The notes under the pieces were generated by a model that saw only the letters and a program-made list of their open reading frames with translations, was not told the origin of the DNA and ran no database searches. DNA of 64,000 nucleotides from Bacteroidota bacterium (GTDB lineage Bacteria > Bacteroidota > Bacteroidia > Chitinophagales > Chitinophagaceae): the NCBI GenBank assembly GCA_018267965.1, contig JAFDXK010000004.1, forward strand, positions 109,197-173,196, given 5' to 3'. Positions within the stretch are counted from its first letter, which is position 1. Every line of letters begins with the position of its first letter. Below, piece after piece: positions 43,924-53,330 of this stretch. The translations under genes and the position numbers were made by a program.

Positions 43924-44885
43924 TGCCGCCTAAGGGCATTTTCACTATTTCTCTCGATTTTGAACTCTTTTGGGGTGTAAGAGATAATCGCAGTTTAGAT
44001 AGCTATGGAGAGAATATTCGCAAAGTACATGAGATAGTTCCCCGCCTGCTGGAAATGTTTGATAAGTATGGCGTGCATTGCACATGGACAACCGTAGGCT
44101 TCCTGTTTCTCAACAATAAAGAAGAATTACTAAATAACCTACCCGATATTGCACCGGGTTATACCAATACCAACTTCGACCCATACCCTTACATTCATAA
44201 TAATAGCCTTGAACCTATTTATCATTTCGCACCTGATTTAGTCAAACAAATTGCATCATACCCGGGGCAAGAAATCGGCACACATACTTACTGTCATTTT
44301 TATACACTTGAAGAAGGCGTAACACCTGCATCATTTGCGGAAGATATCAGGATGGCGGTAAAGGTTGCCAGAGAAAAAGGACACGAGATACATAGTATTG
44401 TTTTCCCGCGCAATCAGTATAATAATGCTATGCTTGATGTTTGCTATCAGCATGGTATAAAAACATATCGTGGTGTTGAACAATCAGTGATATATGAAAC
44501 CAGGAACCGTACAGATGAAACACTCAGGCGTAGAATGCTGCGTTTAATGGATGCTTATATTAACCTTACGGGGCATCATACTTTTAAAATCAACGGTCAA
44601 AAGGGAACGATTTTAGACATTCCATCAAGCCGTTTCTTGAGGCCATACAGCCAAAAACTATCATTTTTAGAACCTTTTAAGCTAAATCGTGTTATTAAGG
44701 GGTTAATGCATGCCTCAAAACGGGGTGAGGTCTTTCATATATGGTGGCATCCGCATAATTTTGGCGCCAATACAGAGGACAATTTTAATGGTTTGGAAAA
44801 GATACTCATCAAATTCAAGCAATTAAAAGATGCCGGGCTGATGGAAAGCCTAAACATGTACGAGATATATCAACTAAATAACTGA
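43920..44885 (+). CDS. Polysaccharide deacetylase family protein
   Basis: 321 residues without signal peptide. Metal ligands: the D-x-E strand FTISLDFELFWG and HxxxH in IGTHTYCHFY (about residues 121-125). The later block SIVFPRNQYNNAML and RVFHIWWHPHNFG complete the NodB fold. It probably removes acetyl groups from amino sugars or acts on a lipid-linked intermediate. Translationally coupled to asnB copy 2. Confidence 0.83.
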   Translation: MMPPKGIFTISLDFELFWGVRDNRSLDSYGENIRKVHEIVPRLLEMFDKYGVHCTWTTVGFLFLNNKEELLNNLPDIAPGYTNTNFDPYPYIHNNSLEPIYHFAPDLVKQIASYPGQEIGTHTYCHFYTLEEGVTPASFAEDIRMAVKVAREKGHEIHSIVFPRNQYNNAMLDVCYQHGIKTYRGVEQSVIYETRNRTDETLRRRMLRLMDAYINLTGHHTFKINGQKGTILDIPSSRFLRPYSQKLSFLEPFKLNRVIKGLMHASKRGEVFHIWWHPHNFGANTEDNFNGLEKILIKFKQLKDAGLMESLNMYEIYQLNN

Positions 44886-44896
44886 CAATAAACGCT

Positions 44897-45688
44897 ATGG
44901 ACAACGTAGAATTAAGCCGGAAACTATCAGTAGAACGTCACGACCTTGACGCTGCATTGTTTTTTAACCGCTACCTTAATTTTTCATTGGGCAAGTTCCA
45001 TGATGAATTCATCTATGGTCGCCACATGATCATAGAAGAAGTGAACAACGACCTCGCCACACTACCAGCGGGTGCAAAAGTGCTGGATGTAGGCTGCGGC
45101 ACAGGCCACTTTGCCGATTTCATTGCTCAAAAAGGGTTTGATGTAGTAGGTCTGGAGCCTGCTAAGAACATGATATCTATAGCCAGAGAGTTATTCCCTA
45201 AAATTACTTTTGTAGAAGGTATCTCTGCGAAAATTCCTTATCCTGATAATAGTTTCGATTATATTCTTGCTATTGAAGTATTCCGTTATTTGGACAAAGC
45301 AGATAACGAAGCTTCATTCAAAGAGTTTCATCGTGTACTGAAACCGGGTGGTAAAATATTGGTAACACAGGTTAGCCGCAATGCATCTGATTATTACTAT
45401 CAATACTACCATCTTACTAATGTATTCAAACGTATGTTCGGCAAACAATTGCACTATTGCTATTTCACCAATACGCAGGAACAAACAGAAATGGTAAAAA
45501 ATGCCGGCTTCAAAAACATAAACGTTTTCGGTCGCATGCATGGCTACATTCGTATGTTTTACAAATTTGGCAATGGTATAGGACAGATGTTTACCAAAAG
45601 AGTTGACAAAAAAGACGACAAGCAGATATTTAATGATGCTCGTGGTGCCGATAAAAGCGGCCACCTCATAGTAAAGGCACAGAAATAG
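44897..45688 (+). CDS. Class I SAM-dependent methyltransferase
   Basis: 263 residues. Motif I KVLDVGCGTGHFADF at about residues 57-71, then VVGLEPAKNM as motif II and SFDYILAIEVFRYLDKAD as motif IV. The C-terminal part is probably the substrate lid. As part of the locus it would O-methylate a sugar or the glycan terminus, which can stop chain growth; this is inference. Confidence 0.85.
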   Translation: MDNVELSRKLSVERHDLDAALFFNRYLNFSLGKFHDEFIYGRHMIIEEVNNDLATLPAGAKVLDVGCGTGHFADFIAQKGFDVVGLEPAKNMISIARELFPKITFVEGISAKIPYPDNSFDYILAIEVFRYLDKADNEASFKEFHRVLKPGGKILVTQVSRNASDYYYQYYHLTNVFKRMFGKQLHYCYFTNTQEQTEMVKNAGFKNINVFGRMHGYIRMFYKFGNGIGQMFTKRVDKKDDKQIFNDARGADKSGHLIVKAQK

Positions 45689-45729
45689 CTTTTTTATTTA
45701 TCGTATTTTCGTCGCGTTTATAAGTTTCA

Positions 45730-46971
45730 ATGCCCAGGGTTTTACGCATACTGAACAGGTTGATTATAGGGGGTCCCGCCATCAATGCCACATACCTTAC
45801 CAAGTATATGGCACCGGAGTTTGAGACGATGCTTGTAATTGGCGGTAAAGACAGCCACGAACAGGATGCCGACCATCTCAGTATGGATTTAGGCATAACC
45901 CCTGTAGAAGTACCTGAAATGCAGCGTAACATCAGCCCCATTAATGATGGCATTGCTTACAGAAAAATCAAACGTTTAATAGAAAAGTTCAGGCCGGATG
46001 TAGTTCATACACATGCAGCTAAGTCGGGCGTTATTGGGCGTTTAGCTGCTGATGCCTGCAAAGTGCCTGTAGTAGTACACACATTTCATGGCCATGTTTT
46101 TCACAGCTACTTTAGCAAATGGAAAACAAACACTTTCATACAAATTGAAAGATACCTGGCTAATCATTCAAGTGGTATAATTGCCATCAGCGAAAGCCAA
46201 AAACAAGAATTATCACAGGTATATAAAATTTGCCATGAGGATAAAATAAAGATTATCCCTCTCGGCCTAGACCTTGATAAATTCCAGCAACATCAGGATA
46301 TTAAACGTGCAGAGTTTCGTCATAAATACCATATCTATGATGGCGATATTGCTATTGGTATCATCGGGCGTGTAGTTCCTGTCAAAAACCACAGCATGTT
46401 TGTTGCTGCAGCAAAAAAGGTACTGGAGCAAACATCCGAAAGGGTAAAATTTGTAGTAATAGGTGATGGCGATATGCGCGAACAAATGGAAGCAGAGTTT
46501 CGCGAGGCGGGTATCGACTATGCCTATTACCCTCAAGACAACCGAGAAGCGACTGCCATCTGTACTTCATGGCAAACAGATATGGATGTCGTGTTAGCAG
46601 GCTTAGATATAGTTGCACTTACATCGCATAATGAAGGCACACCGGTTTCGTTGATCGAAGCACAGGCCGCGTGCCGCCCTGTAGTATCTACCAATGTAGG
46701 AGGTGTAGCAGATGTAGTAATGGATAATGAATGTGGTTTTATTACCGAAAAGGGAAACGCAGATATTTTTGCTGAAGCATTACTACAGCTCATCAACAAA
46801 CCTGAAATGCGCAGTTATTTCGGGCAACGCGGAAGAACCCATGTACAAAATAAATACTCTTACCAAAGACTGGTAGGTGATATGAGTGAATATTACTACA
46901 GCTTGCTGGATAAAAAAGGCGTTGACTATAGGAAGAAAATTATTCGCCCTAATCCTTCTTATCTCGAATAA
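45730..46971 (+). CDS. GT4-family glycosyltransferase
   Basis: 413 residues. Start VLRILNRLIIGGPAINATYL; acceptor block HTHAAKSGVIGRLAA and HTFHGHVFHSYF; donor block LTSHNEGTPVSLIEAQAACRPVVSTNVGGVADVV with E-x7-E. This wording is close to WsaF/TuaC-like enzymes of exopolysaccharide loci. Convergent with the epimerase gene (gap three bases). Confidence 0.9.
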   Translation: MPRVLRILNRLIIGGPAINATYLTKYMAPEFETMLVIGGKDSHEQDADHLSMDLGITPVEVPEMQRNISPINDGIAYRKIKRLIEKFRPDVVHTHAAKSGVIGRLAADACKVPVVVHTFHGHVFHSYFSKWKTNTFIQIERYLANHSSGIIAISESQKQELSQVYKICHEDKIKIIPLGLDLDKFQQHQDIKRAEFRHKYHIYDGDIAIGIIGRVVPVKNHSMFVAAAKKVLEQTSERVKFVVIGDGDMREQMEAEFREAGIDYAYYPQDNREATAICTSWQTDMDVVLAGLDIVALTSHNEGTPVSLIEAQAACRPVVSTNVGGVADVVMDNECGFITEKGNADIFAEALLQLINKPEMRSYFGQRGRTHVQNKYSYQRLVGDMSEYYYSLLDKKGVDYRKKIIRPNPSYLE

Positions 46972-46974
46972 AGA

Positions 46975-47958
46975 TTAGCTATAAACTTCTTTAAAGAAAG
47001 CTACTGTTTGCTTCAACCCATCCATAAAACGATGTGTAGGCTGATAACCTAACAGGTTTTGTGCTTTTGAAATATCTGCTAAAGAATTGCGGATATCTCC
47101 AGCCCTTTCTTCACGATACGTAGCCTCATGTTGAATATCGAGGATATCACGGATAGAATTATACAGCAGGTTTACTGAAAAGTTTTCGCCAACGGCAATA
47201 TTATATGCCTGACCAAACGCAGCTTCATTATCTGTCAGCATACCCTTCACATTGGCTTGCACTGCGTTATCTACAAATGTAAAATCGCGTGTTTGTTCAC
47301 CATCACCATTGATATACACCGGTGTTTGCTTAATGATACCGCTTACAAACAATGGCATCACTGCAGCATAAGGGCCATCAGGGTCTTGTCTGGGTCCAAA
47401 TACATTGAAATATCTCAGTCCAACTACTTTCATACCATATAACTTATGAAATACGTCGGCATATAACTCATTTGTTTTTTTAGTAACTGCATAAGGCGAT
47501 AACGGGTTACCTACTTTTTCTTCTCTCTTCGGCAAGTTTGGTTCGTCACCATACACTGAAGATGAAGAAGCATAAACAAAAGTTTTTACTCCTGCATCTT
47601 TAGCAGCAGTTATCATGTACAGAAAACCGCTCACATTTACCTCATTACTGGTTACAGGGTCTTTTACAGAACGCGGTACTGAACCTAATGCGGCTTGGTG
47701 CGTTACATAATCTATACCCTCACAAGCTTTTTTACATGTTTCAAAATCACGAATATCACCTTCCATGAATTCGAAATTGCCATAGCCTTTAAATAAGTCT
47801 ATATTTTTCTGCAATCCCGTCAGGAAATTATCTAACACACGCACTTTACCTGCTCCGTTTTTCAGAAGGTATTCCACGATGTGTGAACCTATAAAGCCTG
47901 CACCTCCTGTTACCAGGAAACTGCTTTTACTTATGTCTTTTGTATGAAAAAGGGCCAT
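46975..47958 (-). CDS. NAD-dependent sugar epimerase (WbpP-like)
   Basis: 327 residues, extended SDR. NAD motif GGAGFIG at residues 18-24, catalytic Y156-x3-K160 in SPYAVTKK, with a Ser at about 132-134 (ASSSSVYGD). The wording QAALGSVPRSVKDP and RYFNVFGPRQDP resembles UDP-N-acetylglucosamine 4-epimerases of the WbpP/TviC group, which supply UDP-GalNAc or UDP-GalNAcA. It likely provides a precursor for the adjacent locus, even though it is on the opposite strand. Confidence 0.85.
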   Translation of the reverse strand: MALFHTKDISKSSFLVTGGAGFIGSHIVEYLLKNGAGKVRVLDNFLTGLQKNIDLFKGYGNFEFMEGDIRDFETCKKACEGIDYVTHQAALGSVPRSVKDPVTSNEVNVSGFLYMITAAKDAGVKTFVYASSSSVYGDEPNLPKREEKVGNPLSPYAVTKKTNELYADVFHKLYGMKVVGLRYFNVFGPRQDPDGPYAAVMPLFVSGIIKQTPVYINGDGEQTRDFTFVDNAVQANVKGMLTDNEAAFGQAYNIAVGENFSVNLLYNSIRDILDIQHEATYREERAGDIRNSLADISKAQNLLGYQPTHRFMDGLKQTVAFFKEVYS

Positions 47959-47987
47959 ATCTATATGTAATTCTGATTTCTGCTGAG

Positions 47988-47995
47988 CAAACTTA
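47988..47995 (-). promoter_or_regulatory. TAnnTTTG -7 element of the epimerase gene
   Basis: TAAGTTTG on the minus strand, 29 bases before the ATG; a perfect consensus match, with no clear -33 element. Confidence 0.5.
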
Positions 47996-48058
47996 TAGCA
48001 AATACGTTCATTTTACCAATCCAAGCCTGCAGATAACAGTTTATTTGCAAATAGCCAT

Positions 48059-48086
48059 TAAAAAAGCCCCGCTTTTATACGGGGCT
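48059..48086 (-). terminator. Intrinsic terminator of bTHX
   Basis: On the minus strand AGCCCCG pairs with CGGGGCT around an eight-base loop and is followed by six T residues. It lies 18 bases after the bTHX stop. Confidence 0.9.
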
Positions 48087-48104
48087 CAGTAACTTAAAGC
48101 TTCA

Positions 48105-48221
48105 TTATGCTTTTTTATCTTTTTTAGCTGCGGTTTTCTTAGCAACTTTGGCAGGACGGGATACTCCAAAACTACCTTTAGATATCTTACCTTTTTTTGT
48201 GCGTTTATCGCCTCTTCCCAT
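48105..48221 (-). CDS. Ribosomal protein bTHX (Thx)
   Basis: 38 residues beginning MGRGDKRTKKGKISKGSFGVSR and ending in a Lys/Ala-rich tail. The MG(K/R)GDK(R/K)T(R/K)(R/K)GKI-x-x-GSFG-x-x-RP pattern is that of the small bTHX protein, which sits at the head of the 30S subunit and stabilises it. The gene has its own -7 element upstream and a terminator downstream, so it is transcribed alone. It is short enough to be missed by usual gene calling. Confidence 0.9.
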   Translation of the reverse strand: MGRGDKRTKKGKISKGSFGVSRPAKVAKKTAAKKDKKA

Positions 48222-48241
48222 GTTAATGTTTATTTAGATTA

Positions 48242-48249
48242 CAAAAATA
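48242..48249 (-). promoter_or_regulatory. TAnnTTTG -7 element of bTHX
   Basis: TATTTTTG on the minus strand, 20 bases before the bTHX ATG and directly beside the HU terminator. Confidence 0.5.
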
Positions 48250-48283
48250 AAAAAAAGCAAGAAACTTTCGCCCCTTGCTTTTA
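48250..48283 (-). terminator. Intrinsic terminator of the HU gene
   Basis: On the minus strand AAAAGCAAG pairs with CTTGCTTTT around a GGGGCGAAAGTTT loop region, followed by a run of T residues. Confidence 0.85.
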
Positions 48284-48301
48284 CTCTCTTTCGACAACGG
48301 A

Positions 48302-48586
48302 TTATTTTTTACCGCTAGCGATTTTGCCAGAGAATTCTTTACCTGCTTTGAATTTAGGCACTTTGCGTGCTTTGATTTTGATTACTTCACCTGTTTGAGG
48401 GTTACGGCCATTACGGGCAGAACGCTCAGATACAGAGAATGTACCAAAACCAACCAAAGTAACGCGATCGCCTTTTTTCAACGCAGCGATAACTGCATTA
48501 GTAAAAGAATCAAGAGCATCGTTAGCTTGTGTTTTTGTAACGCCTGCATCTTTGGCAACCTTGTCGATCAGTTCAGCTTTGTTCAT
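48302..48586 (-). CDS. HU-family DNA-binding protein
   Basis: 94 residues, normal for HU. It bends and compacts DNA as a dimer. MNKAELIDKVAKDAG at the N-terminus, VTLVGFGTFSVSERSARNGRNPQTGE (the beta-arm with the intercalating Pro at RNPQTG) and the C-terminal KVPKFKAGKEFSGKI. It has a strong promoter and its own terminator, so it is probably highly expressed. Confidence 0.95.
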   Translation of the reverse strand: MNKAELIDKVAKDAGVTKTQANDALDSFTNAVIAALKKGDRVTLVGFGTFSVSERSARNGRNPQTGEVIKIKARKVPKFKAGKEFSGKIASGKK

Positions 48587-48635
48587 AACTTGTTGTGTGT
48601 TTACGTTGTGAGTAATAATTTTTTTGAGGATGGAA

Positions 48636-48666
48636 CAAATATACAGACGTTTATTACAGTTCCAAA
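48636..48666 (-). promoter_or_regulatory. HU promoter, TTTG-N19-TATATTTG
   Basis: On the minus strand TTTG at 48663-48666 and TATATTTG at 48636-48643 match both Bacteroidota elements with a 19-base spacer. The leader before the HU ATG is about 45 bases. Confidence 0.75.
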
Positions 48667-48691
48667 TTTTCTGTAAAAAAAATTATTCGCT

Positions 48692-48845
48692 CAAACCCTT
48701 GCCTGTAGCAGTTCTGAGGAAGTTATCCCCATTTTTTGAAACGTCTTATTTTTTCAAATTCTCCAAAACCCTTATCTGTAAAGGGTTTCAATTTATTGGC
48801 AGGAAATTTGCAATGCTGTAATCCCCAATCACAAAGGGTTTCAGG
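48692..48845. repeat. Repeated AAACCCTT/AAGGGTTT motif, three places
   Basis: AAACCCTT-GCCTGTA at 48693, AAACCCTT-ATCTGTA at 48766 followed at once by AAGGGTTT (48781-48788, a perfect eight-base hairpin with a seven-base loop), and another AAGGGTTT near 48834. The region has no gene between HU and the DUF4286 gene. Confidence 0.5.
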
Positions 48846-48858
48846 GGAGTAGCGTTGA

Positions 48859-49164
48859 TTAATTTAAAACCTCCATTACGGTTCGAAAAGCCAGAAATTT
48901 ATTTCCGAATTTTGCAAAACCTTTCTCCCTCATTTCTTGGGAATATTCGGAAATATATGTATTATATTCTGCCATAGACTTGCAGAAATATTGCGCAACG
49001 TAAGTGCTGCCATCGGTTTCATCCTGTTCTAATAATTTACACAGTCTACCTTCTGTAAACAATCCCAGTCCAACCACATCAGGTATGTGTTCATCCTTCA
49101 TCCATTTCAGCCAATCATCTATAATGCTGCTATCTACTTTTATTGTGACGTTATAAATTACCAT
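48859..49164 (-). CDS. DUF4286 family protein
   Basis: 101 residues. Wording IYNVTIKVDSSIIDDWLKWMKDEHIPDV and a later YVAQYFCKSMAEYNTYISEYS fit the DUF4286 family of ferredoxin-like alpha-beta proteins widespread in Bacteroidota. Function unknown. It follows rsgA after a gap of 17 bases on the same strand and probably belongs to the same operon. Confidence 0.82.
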   Translation of the reverse strand: MVIYNVTIKVDSSIIDDWLKWMKDEHIPDVVGLGLFTEGRLCKLLEQDETDGSTYVAQYFCKSMAEYNTYISEYSQEMREKGFAKFGNKFLAFRTVMEVLN

Positions 49165-49181
49165 TGCAATTGTTTTTTACG

Positions 49182-50120
49182 CTACCATTGTTTTTCTATC
49201 GTGTCCATTATCGTCATGTAACTTACATATCTGTCAACAGTAATTACACCATCATTAACGGCTTGTTTCACTGCACAACCCGGTTCGTTAGTATGCAGGC
49301 AATTATTGAATTTACATTGCTGCAATACAGCTCTCATTTCCGGAAAATAATGCGAGAGCTCTTCTCTTTCTATATCAATCAACCCAAACTCTTTTACACC
49401 CGGAGTATCAATAATTCTTCCTCCTTTTGGCAAGTCAAACATTTCGGCGAATGTGGTAGTATGCTGACCTTTGCCGCTATATCCTGATACTTCATGTGTT
49501 GCCAATGAAATACCGGGTATCAGTTGATTGATGAGCGTACTTTTCCCAACGCCTGAATGCCCGCTAAATAGTGTAGTGATACCTTTCAATCTTTCCTCCA
49601 GGGCCTTTATGGAATCATGCTCTAGGGCTACCACAGGAAATACTTCATATCCGGCACCTTCATACATGGCTTTCCACTCTGCAAACTGTTCTTTATGCTT
49701 TGGCTTCAACAGGTCTACTTTATTGATAACAATGATAGCCGGAATGTGGTATGCCTCTGCAGTAATTAAAAACCTGTCAATAAACCCTTGTGATGTTCTT
49801 GGCTCTGCTATAGTTGCCATTATCAGCGCTGCGTCAAGATTGGCTGCTACAATGTGCTTTTGATTCTTATTATGCGGAGATACCCGAACGATATAATTTT
49901 CCCTGGGTAAGATATTTTTTATTATAGCTGTACCCTGCTCTTCATTTTCAATTTCAAATTCCACTTTATCGCCAACAGCTATAGGGTTGGTAGATGATAT
50001 ATCCTCATCTATTTTCAGCTTCCCTTTTATGCGCGCATTCAGGAACTCACCATCCATGCTACGCATATTGTACCAACTGCCGGTAGATTTATAAACTATC
50101 CCGATATTCTTATTATTCAT
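49182..50120 (-). CDS. rsgA: Ribosome small-subunit-dependent GTPase A
   Basis: 312 residues. The GTPase motifs are circularly permuted: G4 NKVD comes before G1 GHSGVGKST and G3 DTPG. An N-terminal OB-fold precedes them, and the zinc motif [14 protein letters not shown] ends the protein. RsgA helps late maturation of the 30S subunit. It overlaps the upstream ABC permease gene by 8 bases. Confidence 0.95.
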   Translation of the reverse strand: MNNKNIGIVYKSTGSWYNMRSMDGEFLNARIKGKLKIDEDISSTNPIAVGDKVEFEIENEEQGTAIIKNILPRENYIVRVSPHNKNQKHIVAANLDAALIMATIAEPRTSQGFIDRFLITAEAYHIPAIIVINKVDLLKPKHKEQFAEWKAMYEGAGYEVFPVVALEHDSIKALEERLKGITTLFSGHSGVGKSTLINQLIPGISLATHEVSGYSGKGQHTTTFAEMFDLPKGGRIIDTPGVKEFGLIDIEREELSHYFPEMRAVLQQCKFNNCLHTNEPGCAVKQAVNDGVITVDRYVSYMTIMDTIEKQW

Positions 50121-51363
50121 ACCTCAACGCAACAATTGGATCAAGTTTTGATGCCTTAATGGCTGGATAAATTCCGGATAATATACCCACCATTGCGCAT
50201 ATCGAAACACCCACCATCATCCATATCCATGGCACTATAAATGGAGTATGAAACACTAATCCAAAAAGGTTTCCTACAAGCATACCCATTATCACACCTA
50301 TTGCGCCACCTATCAGGCTTATCATAATAGACTCTGTTAGAAATTGTTGTTTCACAGTAGAGGATTTTGCACCGAGTGCTTTACTTACACCTATTTCTCT
50401 GGTACGCTCTGCTACAGACACCAGCATGATGTTCATCAACCCAATTACAGACCCCAACAAGGTTACTATACCTATAACCACAGCTGCCAGGCTGATGTAT
50501 GACACACTCCCTAACACCATTTCTGCAAGGTTATCATTCTGCTGGATAGAGAAATCATTATTAACGCCAACAGGCACTTTACGAATCACCCTGAATAAGC
50601 CTTCTGCTTCCTGTGCCGCAATATCTTTTTTGTGTATGTCCTGCACCATTACATTAATTACAAATCTCTCGTTGTTGCCATAAACCATTCTACCGTTGTT
50701 CAACGGTACAAGCACCAGGTTATCTGTATTCATAAGCATCGTACTACTCTTCTGTTCTGCAACACCTGCTACGTAATATTTAATATCGCCGATAGAAACC
50801 GTTTTACCAACAGCTTCTTTATAATTTACCGGGAATAATTTTTTTGCCATCCCATTTCCCAGAATACAGGTATAGCTGCCAAATTCTTGTTCGTAACTAG
50901 AGAAATTCCTTCCTGCCTCCAGCTTAGTGTCTGATATTTTAAGGTAATTGTCATCCACACCCATTACACTAATATTCGGGTTTGTCTTGATCGAACCTGC
51001 TCGCACTGTAGCAATACTACTACCCGACATGGACACACCTATGATAGCACCGGGAAAACTATATCGCTCTTTAAATGCTTTTGCCTCTTCATACTTTATA
51101 TTCTTACCATCGTTAATGCTGATATTCACACCGCCCCCACCGTGACGCCTTTTCTTTATCACATCGCTGGATATTTGAAAAGTGTTGGCTCCCATACTGC
51201 TAAAATTGGCATACACGCCTGCCTTCATCACTTCAGTAGCCGTAAGAATGCCCACCAAGGCAGTAATACCAAGTCCTATGATTGTAATCGTCAGAACAGT
51301 ACGCAGCCTGTTATTGCGGATAGCCCGCGAAGCAAGGGATATATTAAATAACAACTGCGACAT
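50113..51363 (-). CDS. MacB/FtsX-type ABC transporter permease
   Basis: 416 residues. One N-terminal TM helix, a periplasmic MacB_PCD-type domain (about 45-270) and three C-terminal helices with the FtsX signature [19 protein letters not shown]. No ATPase partner is adjacent, so it must come from elsewhere. The substrate is unknown; relatives move lipoproteins, peptides or export signals. First gene of the rsgA operon. Confidence 0.87.
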   Translation of the reverse strand: MSQLLFNISLASRAIRNNRLRTVLTITIIGLGITALVGILTATEVMKAGVYANFSSMGANTFQISSDVIKKRRHGGGGVNISINDGKNIKYEEAKAFKERYSFPGAIIGVSMSGSSIATVRAGSIKTNPNISVMGVDDNYLKISDTKLEAGRNFSSYEQEFGSYTCILGNGMAKKLFPVNYKEAVGKTVSIGDIKYYVAGVAEQKSSTMLMNTDNLVLVPLNNGRMVYGNNERFVINVMVQDIHKKDIAAQEAEGLFRVIRKVPVGVNNDFSIQQNDNLAEMVLGSVSYISLAAVVIGIVTLLGSVIGLMNIMLVSVAERTREIGVSKALGAKSSTVKQQFLTESIMISLIGGAIGVIMGMLVGNLFGLVFHTPFIVPWIWMMVGVSICAMVGILSGIYPAIKASKLDPIVALRYE

Positions 51364-51370
51364 CTGACAA

Positions 51371-51378
51371 CAAAAATA
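51371..51378 (-). promoter_or_regulatory. TAnnTTTG -7 element of the ABC permease operon
   Basis: TATTTTTG on the minus strand, seven bases before the ATG at 51363, so the mRNA is likely leaderless. Confidence 0.5.
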
Positions 51379-51398
51379 CAGCTATTGACTTGGGTAAA

Positions 51399-53255
51399 CT
51401 ATTCTTTTATAAACTTGCGTTTCATCACCTTAAAACCATCCTCTCCTTTAGCTTTAATAAAATACTCACCTGAAGGCAATGATGCTATATTAAACTGAAT
51501 AGTATTCTGACCTGCCTTACAACGTTTCTCTAATATTTCATCTACAGCACGACCCAGGTAATCATAAATAACAAAGCTCACTATTTGAGGTTCATCCAGT
51601 TCGAATTCAAAATGCACATAGTACATCGCAGGATTAGGATATACTATAGTAGGTTTCTCTATAGTCTGAGTTTTTTTAACACCTAACAACGGGCTTCCTA
51701 ATTTCGCCATCCAGTTACCATAGTTATTATCAGCCCTGCCATATATACCTTCTATCCATACAGTACCATAATCATTATAATCAGGTTGAGAGCCCATGTA
51801 ATCACCCCATCTTTGCGATTTACCAGACAACCTGTTAATGCTACCTAATCCGGTTTTTACTTGCACTATGGGCGAATAATCTACACCATTAAAGAGTATC
51901 GCACCCATACCCGGGTACATGTTAGGACCTGTATAGTTAAATGATATCAGTGATTGGTTTAACCCCCATGGGTTGCCAACAAAAGATATATTCGGATAAC
52001 CAAAATCGAGTGTGTCAATGGTAAATATTTTTGTATTCCCGAACGTAGGTGCTGTTTTATAATTCAGTATCTGTCCGTGAAATATACCCGAGGCACCACT
52101 TACAGGTGCTACACATGCACTTACAAACTGTATCTCATCATCCACGGCATAAGCTCCCAGTATCCTGCCATCATTGGTTGCGAGTGTCACACTTGTATCC
52201 GGTTGTCTGCCTTCCGGCGGCACACCATATTTCAATGGTGATTGCAATATTTGAACAGTCAGGTTATTGTTACCACTGCTGATAACATCAGGTATTTTCA
52301 CCAGGAAAATGGTGTCATTTTGCACATCGAAATTTCTGTTTGATAAAAAGTATTGGGCAGGGCCGCCTTTGCCGTCCGCATTTTTAACGGGATATAGGTT
52401 CCTGATTTTTACAGGGCCGTTGTTAATACCATCCCACAGTTTGTATGTTATGTTCGCATCTCCGTTATAACCGCTTTGTTTGTCTATCTGATAGATAACA
52501 CTTTGAGTAAATCCTGCCTGCCAGCTTGTATTGAATTTTATCTTATTACCTGTAAGAAAGAATTCATTTTTAGTAATAGCTATACTCGGATAATCAAACC
52601 ATGTAGTATCGCTACTGTAATTACCATAAAACTTATAAAAATTCCATTGTCCTGCCGGGTCATTTGTTTTAGAAAAAGCTACTATTATATAATTAGCCTC
52701 ATTTGTAGCGTTCAACATTACACAAATAAACTTATCGGCCTCCGGATCATATATTACCTTCGGGTCGTAACGATTATCTACAATATTATTAAGCCCCACT
52801 GTAACAGAGAATGTCTTAAGCCCCTTGCGATACAACATCTGTCCGGTACCACCATCTGATACTGCTATATTACTATTCATAACGGATACAGCTTTTTTAT
52901 CTCTCGATATAGCCATATCATTATCAGGTGGTATACCCGAAAAAGAATCTGCGATAAATGACATCAGCACTGTAGGCGGTGTTACATTAGCGGTAGTTTT
53001 ATTAGCCGCTGTAGTTCTTTTATACGGGAACAGTTTATGTACTTCGTCTTTTACTGCATATAATTTCTTTCTTTCTTCATTAGCATCAGGCGACGGAGAT
53101 TCAAGATTGAAGACCTGTGCATTATACTTATCTTCTACCTCACTTAAAACAACAGTACCTGCAAGAGGCGCTGTATATATTTTCACTTGTGCGTTTTGAG
53201 CTTCGGCTGTAATACCCCAAAGCACTGCGGCACAGCATAAGTATAGCTTTCTCAT
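51399..53255 (-). CDS. Large secreted protein with T9SS sorting domain
   Basis: 618 residues with signal peptide 1-20. The body has repeated strands with Asp/Asn-rich turns (YDPKVIYDPEADKFICVML, SIAITKNEFFLTGNKI) that suggest a beta-propeller-like fold, but no catalytic motif is plain. The last 85 residues are a T9SS domain (YPNPAMYYVHFEFELDEPQ, FVIYDYLGRAV, LPSGEYFIKAKGEDGFKVMKRKFIKE). Surface-exposed or released protein of unknown role. Confidence 0.75.
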   Translation of the reverse strand: MRKLYLCCAAVLWGITAEAQNAQVKIYTAPLAGTVVLSEVEDKYNAQVFNLESPSPDANEERKKLYAVKDEVHKLFPYKRTTAANKTTANVTPPTVLMSFIADSFSGIPPDNDMAISRDKKAVSVMNSNIAVSDGGTGQMLYRKGLKTFSVTVGLNNIVDNRYDPKVIYDPEADKFICVMLNATNEANYIIVAFSKTNDPAGQWNFYKFYGNYSSDTTWFDYPSIAITKNEFFLTGNKIKFNTSWQAGFTQSVIYQIDKQSGYNGDANITYKLWDGINNGPVKIRNLYPVKNADGKGGPAQYFLSNRNFDVQNDTIFLVKIPDVISSGNNNLTVQILQSPLKYGVPPEGRQPDTSVTLATNDGRILGAYAVDDEIQFVSACVAPVSGASGIFHGQILNYKTAPTFGNTKIFTIDTLDFGYPNISFVGNPWGLNQSLISFNYTGPNMYPGMGAILFNGVDYSPIVQVKTGLGSINRLSGKSQRWGDYMGSQPDYNDYGTVWIEGIYGRADNNYGNWMAKLGSPLLGVKKTQTIEKPTIVYPNPAMYYVHFEFELDEPQIVSFVIYDYLGRAVDEILEKRCKAGQNTIQFNIASLPSGEYFIKAKGEDGFKVMKRKFIKE

Positions 53256-53284
53256 AAGAAACTTATTTCCTTAAAAATAAGAAA

Positions 53285-53309
53285 ACCGCCGTACTTAATG
53301 TACGGCGGT
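53285..53309 (-). terminator. Terminator of atpG
   Basis: ACCGCCGTAC pairs perfectly with GTACGGCGGT around a TTAAT loop; on the minus strand it is followed by TTTTCTTATTTTT. It lies 21 bases after the atpG stop. Confidence 0.9.
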
Positions 53310-53330
53310 CTATATATAAATGCTATTATA

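Noticed and set aside
48275-48676. 133-residue plus-strand frame over HU
   Set aside because: Fully antisense to a well-recognised HU gene and its terminator; composition (Phe/Cys/Asn-rich) is typical of a shadow.
52476-52859. 127-residue plus-strand frame within the large T9SS protein gene
   Set aside because: Antisense to a signal-peptide-bearing, T9SS-tailed protein, with no motif.
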